The notes beneath the pieces are model-generated. The model saw only the letters and a list, made by a program, of their open reading frames with translations. It was not told where the DNA came from and searched no databases. From the NCBI RefSeq assembly GCF_015277855.1, contig NZ_CP063812.1:2418001-2482000 (forward strand): 64,000 nucleotides of DNA. Direction: 5' to 3'. Each line of letters begins with the position of its first letter. Position 1 is the first letter of the stretch. Below, one piece after another: positions 25,707 through 35,311 of this stretch. The position numbers and the translations under genes are program-made. This DNA is from Microbacterium cremeum. GTDB lineage: Bacteria > Actinomycetota > Actinomycetes > Actinomycetales > Microbacteriaceae.

Positions 25707-26510
25707 GTGAACACCGCCACGAGGCGCGTCGCCCGTGACGCCGAGGCGAACCCCGCTCTGCGGACGCTCGCGCGCGCCGGCTACGCCGCGGACGGGCTGG
25801 TGCATCTGGTCATCGGTGCGATCGTGCTGGTGGTGACCTTCGGCGGCGACGGCGAGAGCGATCAGACCGGCGCCTTCAAGGCGGTCGCCGCGGCGCCGCT
25901 CGGCTTCGTCGTGCTGTGGGTGCTCGCCGTGGCGCTGTGGGCGCTCGCGGCGTATCACGTGTTCGAGGCGATGCTGGCACGCGGCGACAGCACCGCGAAG
26001 AAGTGGGCGCGCCGGCTCGGTGAGTTCGGTCAGGTCGTCGCATTCGCCGCGCTCGGAATCATCGCCGCGGGCGTCGCGTCCGGAGCGCATCCGAACAGCG
26101 AGCGGTCGGTCGAGACGCTGAGCGGAGACCTCATCGCGACTCCGGGCGGTCCGTTCCTGCTCGGAGCCATCGGCCTGGGCGTCGCGATCGCCGGGGCGTC
26201 GTTCGTCGGCATCGGGGCGACGCGGCGTTTCCACGAGCACACCGACGTCCCTGCCGGCGCACCCGGCACCGCGGTCACGGTACTCGGCGTCGTCGGCTAC
26301 ATCGCGAAGGGGATCGCGCTCGTGATCGTCGGCGCGCTGCTCGTCGTGGCATCCGTCACGCTCGACCAGGAAGTCGCGGGCGGCATGGACGGCGCCGTCG
26401 AGGCTCTGCTCGAACTGCCCTACGGCCCGTGGCTGGGCGGCGCGGTCGGCATCGGCCTGCTCGCCTACGGGCTGTTCCTGTTCGCCCGGGCGAAGTACGC
26501 CAGGCTGTGA
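25707..26510 (+). CDS. DUF1206 membrane protein, 267 aa
   Basis: Three tandem copies of a two-helix unit (around LARAGYAADGLVHLVIGAIVL, FGQVVAFAALGIIAAGVASG and VGYIAKGIALVIVGALLVVAS) give six membrane segments, the DUF1206 layout. The function is not established. The start is GTG at 25707 with a TAACGT box six bases upstream. It follows the symporter by 62 bp but has its own promoter, and it ends right at a strong hairpin shared with the convergent phoX gene. Confidence 0.88.
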   Translation: MNTATRRVARDAEANPALRTLARAGYAADGLVHLVIGAIVLVVTFGGDGESDQTGAFKAVAAAPLGFVVLWVLAVALWALAAYHVFEAMLARGDSTAKKWARRLGEFGQVVAFAALGIIAAGVASGAHPNSERSVETLSGDLIATPGGPFLLGAIGLGVAIAGASFVGIGATRRFHEHTDVPAGAPGTAVTVLGVVGYIAKGIALVIVGALLVVASVTLDQEVAGGMDGAVEALLELPYGPWLGGAVGIGLLAYGLFLFARAKYARL

Positions 26511-26545
26511 CCGGGCGTGCGCGGCTCGAGGCCGCGCACGCCCGG
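26511..26545. terminator. bidirectional terminator hairpin between DUF1206 gene and phoX
   Basis: A perfect 15-bp stem: CCGGGCGTGCGCGGC (26511-26525) with GCCGCGCACGCCCGG (26531-26545), loop of five. It starts on the base after the DUF1206 stop codon and ends ten bases before the phoX stop codon on the other strand. There is no T tract on either side. Confidence 0.75.
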
Positions 26546-26555
26546 ACCGGTACGC

Positions 26556-28619
26556 CTAGCCCCGGTAGACCTGCACGACCGACGGACGCGGCGCGTTGGG
26601 CGCGGAGCCCGGTGCCGTCGACCCGTAGTCGGGGAACCGCGACGTGGGGGCGGCGAACGTGCCGTCCTCGCCGGGATGCTGCACCGCGACGAACACGAGC
26701 CCCTCGCGGTCGTGGATCACCGGGCCGCAGGTCTCGGCATCGCGCGGCACCGAGAGGAACTGCTGCACGTGGCCGCGCTCAGGGCCCTCGAGCGGGACGA
26801 GGAACAGCCCGTCGTTGTAGCCGATCGTGCTCGGCGCGCCGTCGGTCGAGATCCAGAGGTTGCCTGCCGAGTCGAAGGCGACGTTGTCGGGGCACGAGAT
26901 CGGCGAGACGAGCTCCTTCGGGAACCCGGCGAAGTACGAGTTCGCGAACACCGCCGGGTCGCCGCACAGCAGGAGGATGCTCCAGCCGAAGGTCGTTCCG
27001 GCCTGACCTGCGGTCTCGGTCATCTCGATGACGTGGCCGTAGCGGTTGCCCGTGATCGGGTTCGCCTCGTCGAGCGTCGCGGCCGATCGCGCCGAGTTGT
27101 TCGTCAGCGCGAGGTAGACCTTGCCGGTCGTCGGGTTCGGCTCGACATCCTCGGGACGGTCCATCTTGGTCGCGCCCACGGCATCCGCCGCCAGTCGCGT
27201 GTGGACGAGGACCTCTTCGGTCGAGAAGCCGGGGACGACGCTCTCGCCGTTCTGCGTCAGCGGGATCCACTGGCCCGAGCCGTCGAAGAGGCCGTCGCCG
27301 GGCAGCGCACCGGTTCCGAGGATCTCGTTCGCCGGCGAGTTGCCCGAGAACTTCGCCACGTACAGGTCGCCTTCGCTGAGCAGGTCCAGGTTCTTCTTGC
27401 GCGAGCCCGAGATCTTGTTCTTCGAGACGAACTTGTAGAGGTAGTCATTGCGCTCGTCGTCCCCCATGTAGGCGACGACCCGCCCGTCCTCGGCCACGAT
27501 GACGTTCGCGCCCTCGTGCTTGAACCGGCCCATCGCGGTGTGCTTGCGCGGCGTCGACGCGGGATCCTGCGGGTCGATTTCGACGATGTAGCCGAACCGG
27601 TTGGGCTCGTTGACGTAGTCCGGGTTGTGCGCGTCGAAGCGGGGGTCGTACTTCTCCCATCCGGTGGAGGTCGACGTCGAAGCCGACGCCTGGTACCGCT
27701 TCTGCGCCGGGGTGTCGGCCGCCCACGCGAAGTATCCGTTGAAGTTCTCCTCGCCGGAGAGGATGGTGCCCCACGGCGTCGTCCCGCCGGCGCAGTTGCC
27801 GAGCGTGCCGTGCACCCAGCGGCCCTCCGGGTCGGCCGCCGTCTTGACGAGGTCGCTGCCCGCGGCCGGGCCGGTCAGCTCGAACACCGTCTCGACCGTG
27901 ATGCGGCGGTTGCGTTTGCCGTCGACGACGTACGACCACGGCGCGCCGGTGCGCTTGCGCGTGATCTCGACGACCGCCATGCCCTGCGCCGCCTTGAAGA
28001 TGTCGCCACGGCGCTGGAGCTCGGCCGGGTCGGCCGACGGCGGGAACATGATGCCGGGGTTCACGTACTCGTGGTTGCTCACCAGAACGCCGGTCTTGCC
28101 GCTCGGGTCGGCGACGACGTCGATGTAGTCGCAGTTGTACCCGAACTGCAGCGCCTGAGCCTCGGGAGTCTGGTTGTCGATGTCGAAGGCCGGCGCGCTC
28201 GAGAACAGCGGGTCGCCCCACCGGATGATCGGCTGCCACACGTAGCCCGCGGGCACGTGGAACTCGTCCACGAGCCGGCTCACCGGCGCGATCGGGTCGA
28301 ACGCGAGTCCGCCCGTGGCGGGCCGCGCGAACGAAGCGCCGGCGCCGGCCGCGCCCGAAGCCGCCGCACCCGAGACCGGCGCCTGGCCGCGCAGGCCCCC
28401 GACCGCGATCGCGAGCGCGCCCGCGGCGCCCAGACCGAGCAGCGCGCGGCGCGACAGTGCCGCCGAGGCGATCTGCTGGAAGGACTCGTTCGACGACGAG
28501 TTGCATTCCGGTCCGAGGCACGCGTTGGCGCACTTGTACTGGCAGGTGGCCGCCAGGCGCTTTCCGCGCGCGTGCTCTGCCAGGGGAAGGGACCTGCGGA
28601 AACCCTCGATGATGCTCAC
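26556..28619 (-). CDS. phoX: PhoX-family alkaline phosphatase (DUF839), Tat-exported, 687 aa
   Basis: PhoX enzymes are Ca/Fe-dependent extracytoplasmic phosphatases that release phosphate from organic esters. A twin-arginine signal (SRRALLGLGAAGALAIAVGG) begins near residue 56, after a Cys-containing N-terminal stretch common in this family. The body is DUF839: LVSNHEYVNP, GTLGNCAGGTTPWGTILSGEEN, HEGANVIVAEDGRVVAYMGDDE, DRPEDVEPNP and SCPDNVAFDSAGNLWISTDG. GTG start at 28619 after AGAGGA. A PHO-box-like direct repeat lies 66 bp upstream, so phosphate-starvation control by PhoP is likely. Confidence 0.9.
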   Translation of the reverse strand: MSIIEGFRRSLPLAEHARGKRLAATCQYKCANACLGPECNSSSNESFQQIASAALSRRALLGLGAAGALAIAVGGLRGQAPVSGAAASGAAGAGASFARPATGGLAFDPIAPVSRLVDEFHVPAGYVWQPIIRWGDPLFSSAPAFDIDNQTPEAQALQFGYNCDYIDVVADPSGKTGVLVSNHEYVNPGIMFPPSADPAELQRRGDIFKAAQGMAVVEITRKRTGAPWSYVVDGKRNRRITVETVFELTGPAAGSDLVKTAADPEGRWVHGTLGNCAGGTTPWGTILSGEENFNGYFAWAADTPAQKRYQASASTSTSTGWEKYDPRFDAHNPDYVNEPNRFGYIVEIDPQDPASTPRKHTAMGRFKHEGANVIVAEDGRVVAYMGDDERNDYLYKFVSKNKISGSRKKNLDLLSEGDLYVAKFSGNSPANEILGTGALPGDGLFDGSGQWIPLTQNGESVVPGFSTEEVLVHTRLAADAVGATKMDRPEDVEPNPTTGKVYLALTNNSARSAATLDEANPITGNRYGHVIEMTETAGQAGTTFGWSILLLCGDPAVFANSYFAGFPKELVSPISCPDNVAFDSAGNLWISTDGAPSTIGYNDGLFLVPLEGPERGHVQQFLSVPRDAETCGPVIHDREGLVFVAVQHPGEDGTFAAPTSRFPDYGSTAPGSAPNAPRPSVVQVYRG

Positions 28620-28685
28620 GGTGCGTCCTCTCTACGTGTGACGATTCAGGTGCGACGGGCGTCAGCATCCTCGCCACCGGGTACG

Positions 28686-28707
28686 CCGCGGCGAACCGCA
28701 GGTGAAC
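28686..28707 (-). promoter_or_regulatory. PHO-box-like direct repeat upstream of phoX
   Basis: On the minus strand two adjacent 11-mers: GTTCACCTGCG (28697-28707) and then GTTCGCCGCGG (28686-28696). Streptomyces PhoP sites are 11-bp direct repeats starting GTTCACC, so this fits a two-unit PhoP operator in the right place. A third unit is not seen. Confidence 0.6.
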
Positions 28708-28829
28708 ACCGCGCGACGCGCGCGTGAGAACGCCTTCATCCGGGCGGGCGGCGCTTCGTACGGACACGGCGAGACCGACGACGGATGCCGCGGGCCGGCG
28801 CCCGCGGCGGCGGCCGCACGCGCGGTGGG

Positions 28830-29894
28830 TCAGGCTGCGCGGGCGGGTCCCGTCGGTGCACTTCCGAGCTCGCTGACGGCACGGATCAGGCGGTGAAGGG
28901 ACCCCACCTGGAACTGGTCGAGGTGCAGCACCAGGCGCGGCAGGTCGAGCCGGTCGCCGTCCTCCCGCTCCGGCCGCAGCGGCTCCCGCCGCTCGATGGT
29001 CCCGGAGGCGAGGAGCCCGCCGAACCTCTCGTTCAGCTCCGCCACCTCGGCATCGGTCGGCTCGGCCTTCAGACGCAGCACGAGCCGGCCGCCGACCCAC
29101 CGCATCGAGTCGTAGTTGCGCCAGAAGTCGGTGATCCGCTGGGCCGCGGCCTCCACCGAGTCCGTCACGAGCACACGGTCGAAGTCATCGGGCGAGATCA
29201 CGCCGTTGCCGACGAGCTCACCCTCGACGAAGCGCTGCAGGCCCTGCCAGAACGTGCCGCCGGGCTCGTCCAGCAGCACGATGGGCGTCGGCTCCGCCTT
29301 GCCCGTCTGCTGCAGGGTGAGCAGCTCGAACAGCTCGTCCAGCGTGCCGAAGCCGCCGGGCACGCACACGAACCCGTGCGATTCCTTCACCAGCATGAGC
29401 TTGCGGGTGAAGAAGTACTTCATCGCGACGCTGCGGGCGTTCTCGGCGATCACCGCGTTCGGCTTCTCCTCGAACGGAAGGCGGATCGAGACACCGAGCG
29501 ACCGCTCGGCCCCCGCCCCCTCCGCCGCAGCCTGCATGATCCCGGGCCCCGCGCCGGTCACCACCATCCACCCCTTGTCGGCGAGGGCGCGGGCGACCTC
29601 CGCCGCGGCACGGTACACGTGCTGGTCGGGCAGTGTGCGCGCGGAGCCGAAGATCGTCACCTTCGGCACACCGGCGTACGGCGCGAAAAGACGGAAAGCC
29701 GCTCGCATCTCGGTGAGCGCGGCCGTGGTGATCTTGAGGTCGAGCCTGCTCGCCTCGTCGAGCCCCAGCCCGACCCCGGTCACGAGGATCCGCGCGATCA
29801 GGTCGACGTTCTCGGTGATCCCCGAGGCTGCGATCGTGGCACGCAGCTCCTCGGTGACGGGGTGCGGGACGGATCCGGTGTCGCTGGAGGCCAT
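28830..29894 (-). CDS. LOG-family (TIGR00730) Rossmann-fold protein, 354 aa
   Basis: Contains FGSARTLPDQHVYRAAAEVA, VVTGAGPGIMQAAAEGA and the diagnostic PGGFGTLDELFELLTL of LOG/lysine-decarboxylase-like proteins. Family members such as LONELY GUY hydrolyse nucleoside 5'-monophosphates of the cytokinin type to the free base; bacterial homologues are pyrimidine/purine nucleotide phosphoribohydrolases. At 354 residues it is longer than the core, with about 70 extra N-terminal and 100 C-terminal residues. A CACGCT box lies six bases before the ATG, so it may be leaderless. Confidence 0.85.
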   Translation of the reverse strand: MASSDTGSVPHPVTEELRATIAASGITENVDLIARILVTGVGLGLDEASRLDLKITTAALTEMRAAFRLFAPYAGVPKVTIFGSARTLPDQHVYRAAAEVARALADKGWMVVTGAGPGIMQAAAEGAGAERSLGVSIRLPFEEKPNAVIAENARSVAMKYFFTRKLMLVKESHGFVCVPGGFGTLDELFELLTLQQTGKAEPTPIVLLDEPGGTFWQGLQRFVEGELVGNGVISPDDFDRVLVTDSVEAAAQRITDFWRNYDSMRWVGGRLVLRLKAEPTDAEVAELNERFGGLLASGTIERREPLRPEREDGDRLDLPRLVLHLDQFQVGSLHRLIRAVSELGSAPTGPARAA

Positions 29895-29942
29895 GATGCC
29901 AGCGTGCCACGGGCACGTCGCCGGCGGTACGCCACACCGGTC

Positions 29943-31202
29943 TCAGCGAGCGCCCTCGAGCAGCTCGGCGGCACGGCCGGCACCCCCGAGCGAGTGCAGC
30001 TGCGCGGCGACGCGGGACGCGGCATCCCGGAACGACGCCTCCGCCAGCACGCGATCCACCGCCGCGGCCACGGCCGCCGATCGCGGCGTACCGGTGCGCA
30101 GGTTCACGCCCGCGCCCGACCACGCGACGCGGGCAGCCACCTCGGGCTTGTCGAGGTCGCCGCCGGCGACGATGAGGGGGACGCTGTCGGAGAGGGCGGC
30201 GAGCGTGCTCCCCCAGCCGCCGTTCGTGATCGCCGCATCGACCTTCGGCAGCAGGTCGGCGAACGGCAGGAAGCCCGCGACCCGGGCGTTGGCGGGAACC
30301 GGGAACGGAAGCGAGTCCCTGCCGGCCACCCCCGTCGTCGCCACCGCGATCACATCGCGGCCCTCGAGCGCCTCGAGCGCTGGACGGATCAGGTCATCGG
30401 GATCGATGTTCTGCGTGCCCTGGGTGACCAGCACCACCCGGCGCCCCTCCAGGTCGCCCCACCACCCGGGGAGCGCGGTCGATGCGGACGGGATTCCGAA
30501 CGAGCCGATGAACCGCAGATGCGGCGGACGGTCCGCGCGATCGTAGTCGAGCAGCGGCGACCCGCTCGCGACGATCAGGGTCGACGAGAAGACGAGCCGA
30601 TCCATCGTGCGTCCGTCGGGCGTGAGCCCGACGCCGCGCTGCGCCTGAGCGATCGCCTTCGTCAGGGACCGCGAGATGACCGGCACCAGGCCGCGGAGCA
30701 CGGCGTCGCGGGCCCGCGTCACGGCGTTCGTTCCGGGGCGGATGCCCATTCCGCTGGGCGGTCCGGCCGTGCCCGGAAGATTCAGCGGGAGGACGCATAC
30801 CGTGGCCCACGGCATCCCCTCCCGCTCGCTGAACAGCACGGCGCCGATCGAGGTCTCGTCGGCGGCGAGCACCTCCCAGGGCTCGCTCTTCCATTCCGCC
30901 TCGAGGTCGGTCACCTGCGCCGGCGCAGTGGCGATGAAGCAGTCGGCGACGTTCACGAGGAGCTGCCGCATGCCCTTCTTGCCGACGAGCCGCGGGAACG
31001 TCGCGGTGAGGTCGTTCTCGTCGAAGTCGGGCGCCTCGCGCCACGGCACGAGCCGCGCACCCGACGCCTCCACCCGGTCCCGGAACCGCGAGCCGGTGTG
31101 GACGCGAACGTCGTGGCCGCGTCGCACGAGTTCGCGCGCCACCACGGTCATCGGGCCGACGTGACCGGTGAACGGCATCGCACTGAGGAGGAATCGGCTC
31201 AT
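29943..31202 (-). CDS. UGT/MGT-type glycosyltransferase, 419 aa
   Basis: GT1-family, GT-B fold enzyme moving a sugar from a nucleotide donor to a small molecule. The N-terminal acceptor domain starts MSRFLLSAMPFTGHVGPM with the GHVGP motif and the nearby catalytic His. The C-terminal donor domain has VLVTQGTQNIDP, FLPFADLLPKVDAAITNGGWGST and VPLIVAGGDLDKPEVAARV. The substrate cannot be inferred; the neighbours are unrelated housekeeping genes. AAGGAG lies seven bases before the ATG. Confidence 0.88.
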   Translation of the reverse strand: MSRFLLSAMPFTGHVGPMTVVARELVRRGHDVRVHTGSRFRDRVEASGARLVPWREAPDFDENDLTATFPRLVGKKGMRQLLVNVADCFIATAPAQVTDLEAEWKSEPWEVLAADETSIGAVLFSEREGMPWATVCVLPLNLPGTAGPPSGMGIRPGTNAVTRARDAVLRGLVPVISRSLTKAIAQAQRGVGLTPDGRTMDRLVFSSTLIVASGSPLLDYDRADRPPHLRFIGSFGIPSASTALPGWWGDLEGRRVVLVTQGTQNIDPDDLIRPALEALEGRDVIAVATTGVAGRDSLPFPVPANARVAGFLPFADLLPKVDAAITNGGWGSTLAALSDSVPLIVAGGDLDKPEVAARVAWSGAGVNLRTGTPRSAAVAAAVDRVLAEASFRDAASRVAAQLHSLGGAGRAAELLEGAR

Positions 31203-31335
31203 GAGGGGTCTCCTTGCGCACGCTCGCCGCGACGCTGGAACCGCGCGTCGCGGATCCGGGAGTCACCCCGTACGACGAGGATGCCGCACCGACGGCCGGT
31301 CGCGCACCCCTGCCGCCCCTACGTCGACGACGGTG

Positions 31336-33138
31336 TCACGGCCGGACGGCGAGGCGGGCTACCGCTTCCGCGGCCGGCACGACCTCGCGGTCGCCGGTGC
31401 GGCGGTCCCACAGTTCGACCTGGCCGTCGGCCGCACCGCGGCCCACGATGACGATCCGCGGCACGCCCACCAGCTCGGCGTCGCCGAACTTCACGCCGGG
31501 TGACACCTTGCGGCGGTCGTCGTAGAGCACGTCGTAACCGGATGCCTCGAACTCGGCCGAGAGCGACTCCGCGAGCTCGAACGCCACGGCGTCCTTGCCC
31601 GTCGCCACCACGTGCACGTCGAACGGCGCCACCGACGCCGGCCAGATGAGGCCCTTGTCGTCGTTGTTGAGCTCGGCGATGATCGCGAGGATGCGGGTGA
31701 CGCCGATGCCGTACGAGCCCATCGTGACGGTCACGAGCTTGCCGTTCTCGTCGAGGACCTTGAGCCCCAGCGTCTCGGCGAAGAACCGGCCGAGCGCGAA
31801 GACGTGACCGATCTCCATGCCGCGCGCGAGCTCGACCGGACCCGAGCCGTCGGGCGCGGGGTCGCCGGCGCGGACGTTCGCGACCTCGACGAACCCGTCG
31901 CCGGTGAAATCGCGGCCGGCGACGAGGGTGTGCACGTGCTTCTCGTCGATGTTGGCGCCGGTCATCCACGCCGTCCCGTCGACCACGCGAGGGTCGAGCA
32001 GGTAGCGGATGCCGGTGGCGGACTCCTCGCCGAGCACCGGACCGGTCTCGGACCACGGGCCGATGTAACCCTTCACGAGGAGCGGGTTGCGCTCGAAGTC
32101 CTGCTCGGTCGCCGGCTCCACCGCCGCGGGCGCGAAGGCGACCTCGACGCGCTTGTCGTCGACGTCGCGGTCGCCGGGGATGCCGACGATCACGAGCTCG
32201 CGGGTGCCGTCGAGGTGGGTCAGGGCGAGCACGACGTTCTTGAGCGTGTGCGCCGCGGTCCACTCGGTCGCACCATCGGTCGCCGGGCCGGCGATGCCGG
32301 ATGCGGGCGCCTCGAGGTGCGCGTTGGCGTGATCGACGAGCGTCTGGATCGTGGGGGTGTTCGGCGAGTCGAAGATCACCGGCTCGCCGTGCCCGTCGAG
32401 CGGGAGGGCGTCGGGGACGACCGTCGTGAACGCCTCGACGTTGGCGGCGTATCCCCCAGCGGACCGGACGAACGTGTCTTCGCCGACCGGCGTCGGGTGC
32501 AGGAACTCCTCGGAGCGCGCGCCGCCCATCAGGCCGTTGTCGGCCGCCACGATGACGTACTCGAGCCCGAGCTTCTGGAAGATGCGCTCGTAGGCGTCGC
32601 GCTGCGCCTGGTACGAGGCATCCTGCCCCTCGTCCGTGTAATCGAACGAGTACGCGTCCTTCATCGTGAACTCGCGGCCGCGCAGCAGGCCTGCACGCGG
32701 ACGCGCCTCGTCGCGGTACTTGTCCTGGATCTGGTAGATCGCCAGCGGCAGGTCCTTGTACGACGAGTACAGGTCCTTCACGAGGAGCGTGAACATCTCC
32801 TCGTGCGTGGGCGCGAGGAGGTAGTCGGCGCCCTTGCGATCCTGCAGGCGGAAGATGCCGTCGCCATAGGACGTCCAACGGCCCGACTGCTCGTAGGGCT
32901 CACGCGGCAGCAGCGCCGGGAAGTGCACCTCGTACGCGCCGGCGTTCGCCATCTCCTCGCGGATGACGGCTTCGATGCGCGCCTTGACCTTCAGGCCCAG
33001 CGGCAGCCACGTGAAGATGCCCGGCGCGGCACGGCGGATGTAGCCGGCGCGGACGAGCAGCCGATGGCTCGTGACCTCGGCATCGGCGGGGTCTTCGCGG
33101 AGCGTGCGGAGGAAGAAGTGCGACAGACGGGTGACCAC
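31336..33138 (-). CDS. proS: prolyl-tRNA synthetase, bacterial type, 600 aa
   Basis: Charges tRNA-Pro. Class II motifs include [26 protein letters not shown] near the N-terminus and [12 protein letters not shown] with [23 protein letters not shown]. The editing (INS) domain lies between motifs 2 and 3. Motif 3 is in [16 protein letters not shown], followed by the anticodon-binding domain. I take the GTG at 33138: a TAGACT box lies eight bases upstream, and the in-frame ATG at 33192 would include that promoter. Divergent from pcp. Confidence 0.96.
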   Translation of the reverse strand: MVTRLSHFFLRTLREDPADAEVTSHRLLVRAGYIRRAAPGIFTWLPLGLKVKARIEAVIREEMANAGAYEVHFPALLPREPYEQSGRWTSYGDGIFRLQDRKGADYLLAPTHEEMFTLLVKDLYSSYKDLPLAIYQIQDKYRDEARPRAGLLRGREFTMKDAYSFDYTDEGQDASYQAQRDAYERIFQKLGLEYVIVAADNGLMGGARSEEFLHPTPVGEDTFVRSAGGYAANVEAFTTVVPDALPLDGHGEPVIFDSPNTPTIQTLVDHANAHLEAPASGIAGPATDGATEWTAAHTLKNVVLALTHLDGTRELVIVGIPGDRDVDDKRVEVAFAPAAVEPATEQDFERNPLLVKGYIGPWSETGPVLGEESATGIRYLLDPRVVDGTAWMTGANIDEKHVHTLVAGRDFTGDGFVEVANVRAGDPAPDGSGPVELARGMEIGHVFALGRFFAETLGLKVLDENGKLVTVTMGSYGIGVTRILAIIAELNNDDKGLIWPASVAPFDVHVVATGKDAVAFELAESLSAEFEASGYDVLYDDRRKVSPGVKFGDAELVGVPRIVIVGRGAADGQVELWDRRTGDREVVPAAEAVARLAVRP

Positions 33139-33146
33139 GAGCGTCA

Positions 33147-33152
33147 AGTCTA
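33147..33152 (-). promoter_or_regulatory. -10 box TAGACT of proS
   Basis: TAGACT on the minus strand ends eight bases before the proS GTG, so the transcript should be leaderless or nearly so. Confidence 0.5.
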
Positions 33153-33266
33153 GGGTGACGGGATGCCGCGGCCTCTCCGGGAGGGCCTGCACACCGCTGG
33201 GAGCCGTCCGGGGCGATGCCGGGACCTTCCGGACGCGAGTGCGGGGTCGCGTCGGCCGAGCCGCCG

Positions 33267-33272
33267 TAGCCT
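33267..33272 (+). promoter_or_regulatory. -10 box TAGCCT of pcp
   Basis: TAGCCT ends six bases before the pcp ATG, predicting a leaderless transcript. Confidence 0.6.
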
Positions 33273-33278
33273 GGAGCG

Positions 33279-33914
33279 ATGACGACTGTGCTGCTCACCG
33301 GCTTCGAGCCGTTCGGCGGCGATGCCGACAACCCGTCGGGCGAGGCGGTTCGGTGGGTCGCGGAGCGATGGAGCGGGCCGGAGGTACTCGTCACCGCCGT
33401 GCTGCCGGTCACGTTCCGGGGTGCGGCGCAGCGGCTGCGCGACCTCGTCGCGGAGCATCGGCCCGATGTCGTGATCGCCACCGGTCTCGCGGGCGGGCGC
33501 GCCGTCATCGGGGTCGAGCGGGTCGCGGTGAATCTCATCGACGCGCGCATCGCCGACAACGACGGCGCGCAGCCGGTCGACGAGCCCAGCGTCGCGGGTG
33601 CGCCCGCCGCGCGATTCGCGACGCTGCCGGTGAAGGCGATCACCCAGCGGATCGTCGACGCCGGCATCCCCGCCGAGGTCTCGTACTCAGCCGGCACGTT
33701 CGTCTGCAACCACGTGTTCTTCACGGCGCTCGAGGCCGCGGCATCCGGAACCCGTGCCGGTTTCGTCCACGTGCCGTGGTCGGTCGACCACGCTCCCTCC
33801 CCGGAAGTCCCGGCGCTCCCCCTCGCCGACATCGTGCGCGCGCTCGAGATCGCCGTACGGACGAGCCTCGACGTCGCCGTGGACGCCACCGCGACAGCCG
33901 GCACCCTGCACTGA
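33279..33914 (+). CDS. pcp: pyroglutamyl-peptidase I, 211 aa
   Basis: Cysteine peptidase of family C15 that removes N-terminal pyroglutamate. Signature [16 protein letters not shown] at the N-terminus, the catalytic Cys in [12 protein letters not shown], and the catalytic His near FVHVPWSV. Length is normal for the family (about 215). Leaderless start from the TAGCCT box. The stop codon lies within the first copy of a 25-bp tandem duplication, and the gene converges with benE. Confidence 0.93.
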   Translation: MTTVLLTGFEPFGGDADNPSGEAVRWVAERWSGPEVLVTAVLPVTFRGAAQRLRDLVAEHRPDVVIATGLAGGRAVIGVERVAVNLIDARIADNDGAQPVDEPSVAGAPAARFATLPVKAITQRIVDAGIPAEVSYSAGTFVCNHVFFTALEAAASGTRAGFVHVPWSVDHAPSPEVPALPLADIVRALEIAVRTSLDVAVDATATAGTLH

Positions 33915-33960
33915 CGCGCCGCGGCTGCGGCCGGTCTGACGCGCCGCGGCTGCGGCCGGT
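33911..33960. repeat. perfect 25-bp tandem duplication at the pcp/benE junction
   Basis: Bases 33911-33935 and 33936-33960 are identical. The unit contains CGCCGCGGC and CTGCGGCCGG. The first copy holds the pcp stop codon, and the second ends at the first base of the benE stop codon. It could arise by replication slippage. Confidence 0.85.
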
Positions 33961-35171
33961 CAGCGCGAGCGGCGGCCGAGGTGCAGCACCTCGCGCACCA
34001 CGAGTCCCGCGACGAGCGCCCAGAACGCAGCGCTGACGCCGGCGATCGCGATGCCCGACGCGGCCACCAGGAACGTCACCACCGCGGGCAGCCGCTCGCC
34101 CGGGTCGTCGATCGCCTGCTGGACGGCCGACCCGAATGCACCGAAGAGCGCGATGCCCGCCACCGCGGGGATCACCGCCGCAGGCGCCACGACGACGAGT
34201 GCGACGAGCGCCGCCGACAGCCCGCCGAGCACGATCGCCGTCGCGCCGGTCGACACGCCCGCGACCCAGCGCCGCCGCGGATCGGGGTCGGCGTCCGGCG
34301 CTGCCGCGAGCGCCGCGCTGATCGCCGCCAGGTTGATCGCGTGGCCTCCCGCCGTGGCGCCGAGCGCGGTGCCGAGACCGGTCACGAGCATCGCGGGCCG
34401 CCACGGCACCTCGTAGCCGAAGCTGCGCATGATCGCGACGCCCGGCACGTTCTGCGACGCCATGGTCACCAGGAACAGTGGCAGCGCCAGTCCGACCACC
34501 GCGCCGAAGGTCAGCGTGGGCGCCGTGAACTCGAGGTGCGGCATGAGCAGCCGCGGGTCGATCGCGGCCCCTGTCGTGGCGACGTGGACGCCCACGACGA
34601 CGGATGCCGCGACGAAGGCGAGCGGCACGGCCCAGCGCGGAGCGAGCCTGACGAAGACGAGCCAGGTGAGGATCACCGGGACGACCCCCCACGGGTTCGC
34701 GACGATCCCTGTGACCGGCGCGAGGCATAGCGGCAGCAGCACACCCGCGAGCATCGCCTGCGCGATCGACGGCGGAATGCGCGCGATCAGCCGCCCGAGC
34801 CGTGGCCACAGCGCCGTGAGCAGGATGAGCCCCGCGGTGACGAGGAAGGCGCCGACCGCGGCGGGCCAGCCGCCCTCGACCGCCCCGGTGGCGGCGAGAA
34901 CCGCCGCCCCGGGCGTCGACCAGGCCACGGTGATCGGCATCCGGTATCGCCACGCGAGGACGATCGACGCGAGGCCCATCGTCAGGCACAGCACGAGCAG
35001 GCCGCTCGCAGCCTGGGCCCGCGACGCGCCGACGGCGTCGAGGCCGGTCAGCACGACGGCGAACGAGCTCGTGACGCCGACGAGTGCCGTGATGACACCG
35101 GCCACGACAGGACGCGACAGCGGCGTGCGCGGATCGGAGGCGGCGTCTGCGGGAGGGGCGGGCTCGGTCAT
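33960..35171 (-). CDS. benzoate/H+ symporter family transporter (BenE-like), 403 aa
   Basis: A membrane protein with about twelve helices of the BenE family. Family segments include VTSSFAVVLTGLDAVGAS, TVAWSTPGAAVLAATG, MLAGVLLPLCLAP, FLVTMASQNVPGVAIMRSFGYE and TALGATAGGHAINLAAISAAL. BenE in Acinetobacter imports benzoate with protons; without aromatic-degradation genes nearby the substrate is only suggested. I take the ATG at 35171 (MTEPAPP); the longer frame upstream enters the divergent RNB promoter. TACGGT ten bases before the ATG is a -10 candidate. Confidence 0.88.
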   Translation of the reverse strand: MTEPAPPADAASDPRTPLSRPVVAGVITALVGVTSSFAVVLTGLDAVGASRAQAASGLLVLCLTMGLASIVLAWRYRMPITVAWSTPGAAVLAATGAVEGGWPAAVGAFLVTAGLILLTALWPRLGRLIARIPPSIAQAMLAGVLLPLCLAPVTGIVANPWGVVPVILTWLVFVRLAPRWAVPLAFVAASVVVGVHVATTGAAIDPRLLMPHLEFTAPTLTFGAVVGLALPLFLVTMASQNVPGVAIMRSFGYEVPWRPAMLVTGLGTALGATAGGHAINLAAISAALAAAPDADPDPRRRWVAGVSTGATAIVLGGLSAALVALVVVAPAAVIPAVAGIALFGAFGSAVQQAIDDPGERLPAVVTFLVAASGIAIAGVSAAFWALVAGLVVREVLHLGRRSR

Positions 35172-35299
35172 GAGATTCCCGACCGTAGCGGATCGCGCGC
35201 CGCGCGCGCCTGCGCCAACCGCGATCGGGTGGCTCGCCGCTGCGCTGGGGCGGGGGTCCGCCCGCCGGGGACCGCCGCGTCGTGCGGGAGCGCGCTGGA

Positions 35300-35305
35300 T
35301 AGGCT
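35300..35305 (+). promoter_or_regulatory. -10 box TAGGCT of the RNB gene
   Basis: TAGGCT ends six bases before the ATG at 35312, predicting a leaderless transcript. Confidence 0.62.
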
Positions 35306-35311
35306 CGACCC

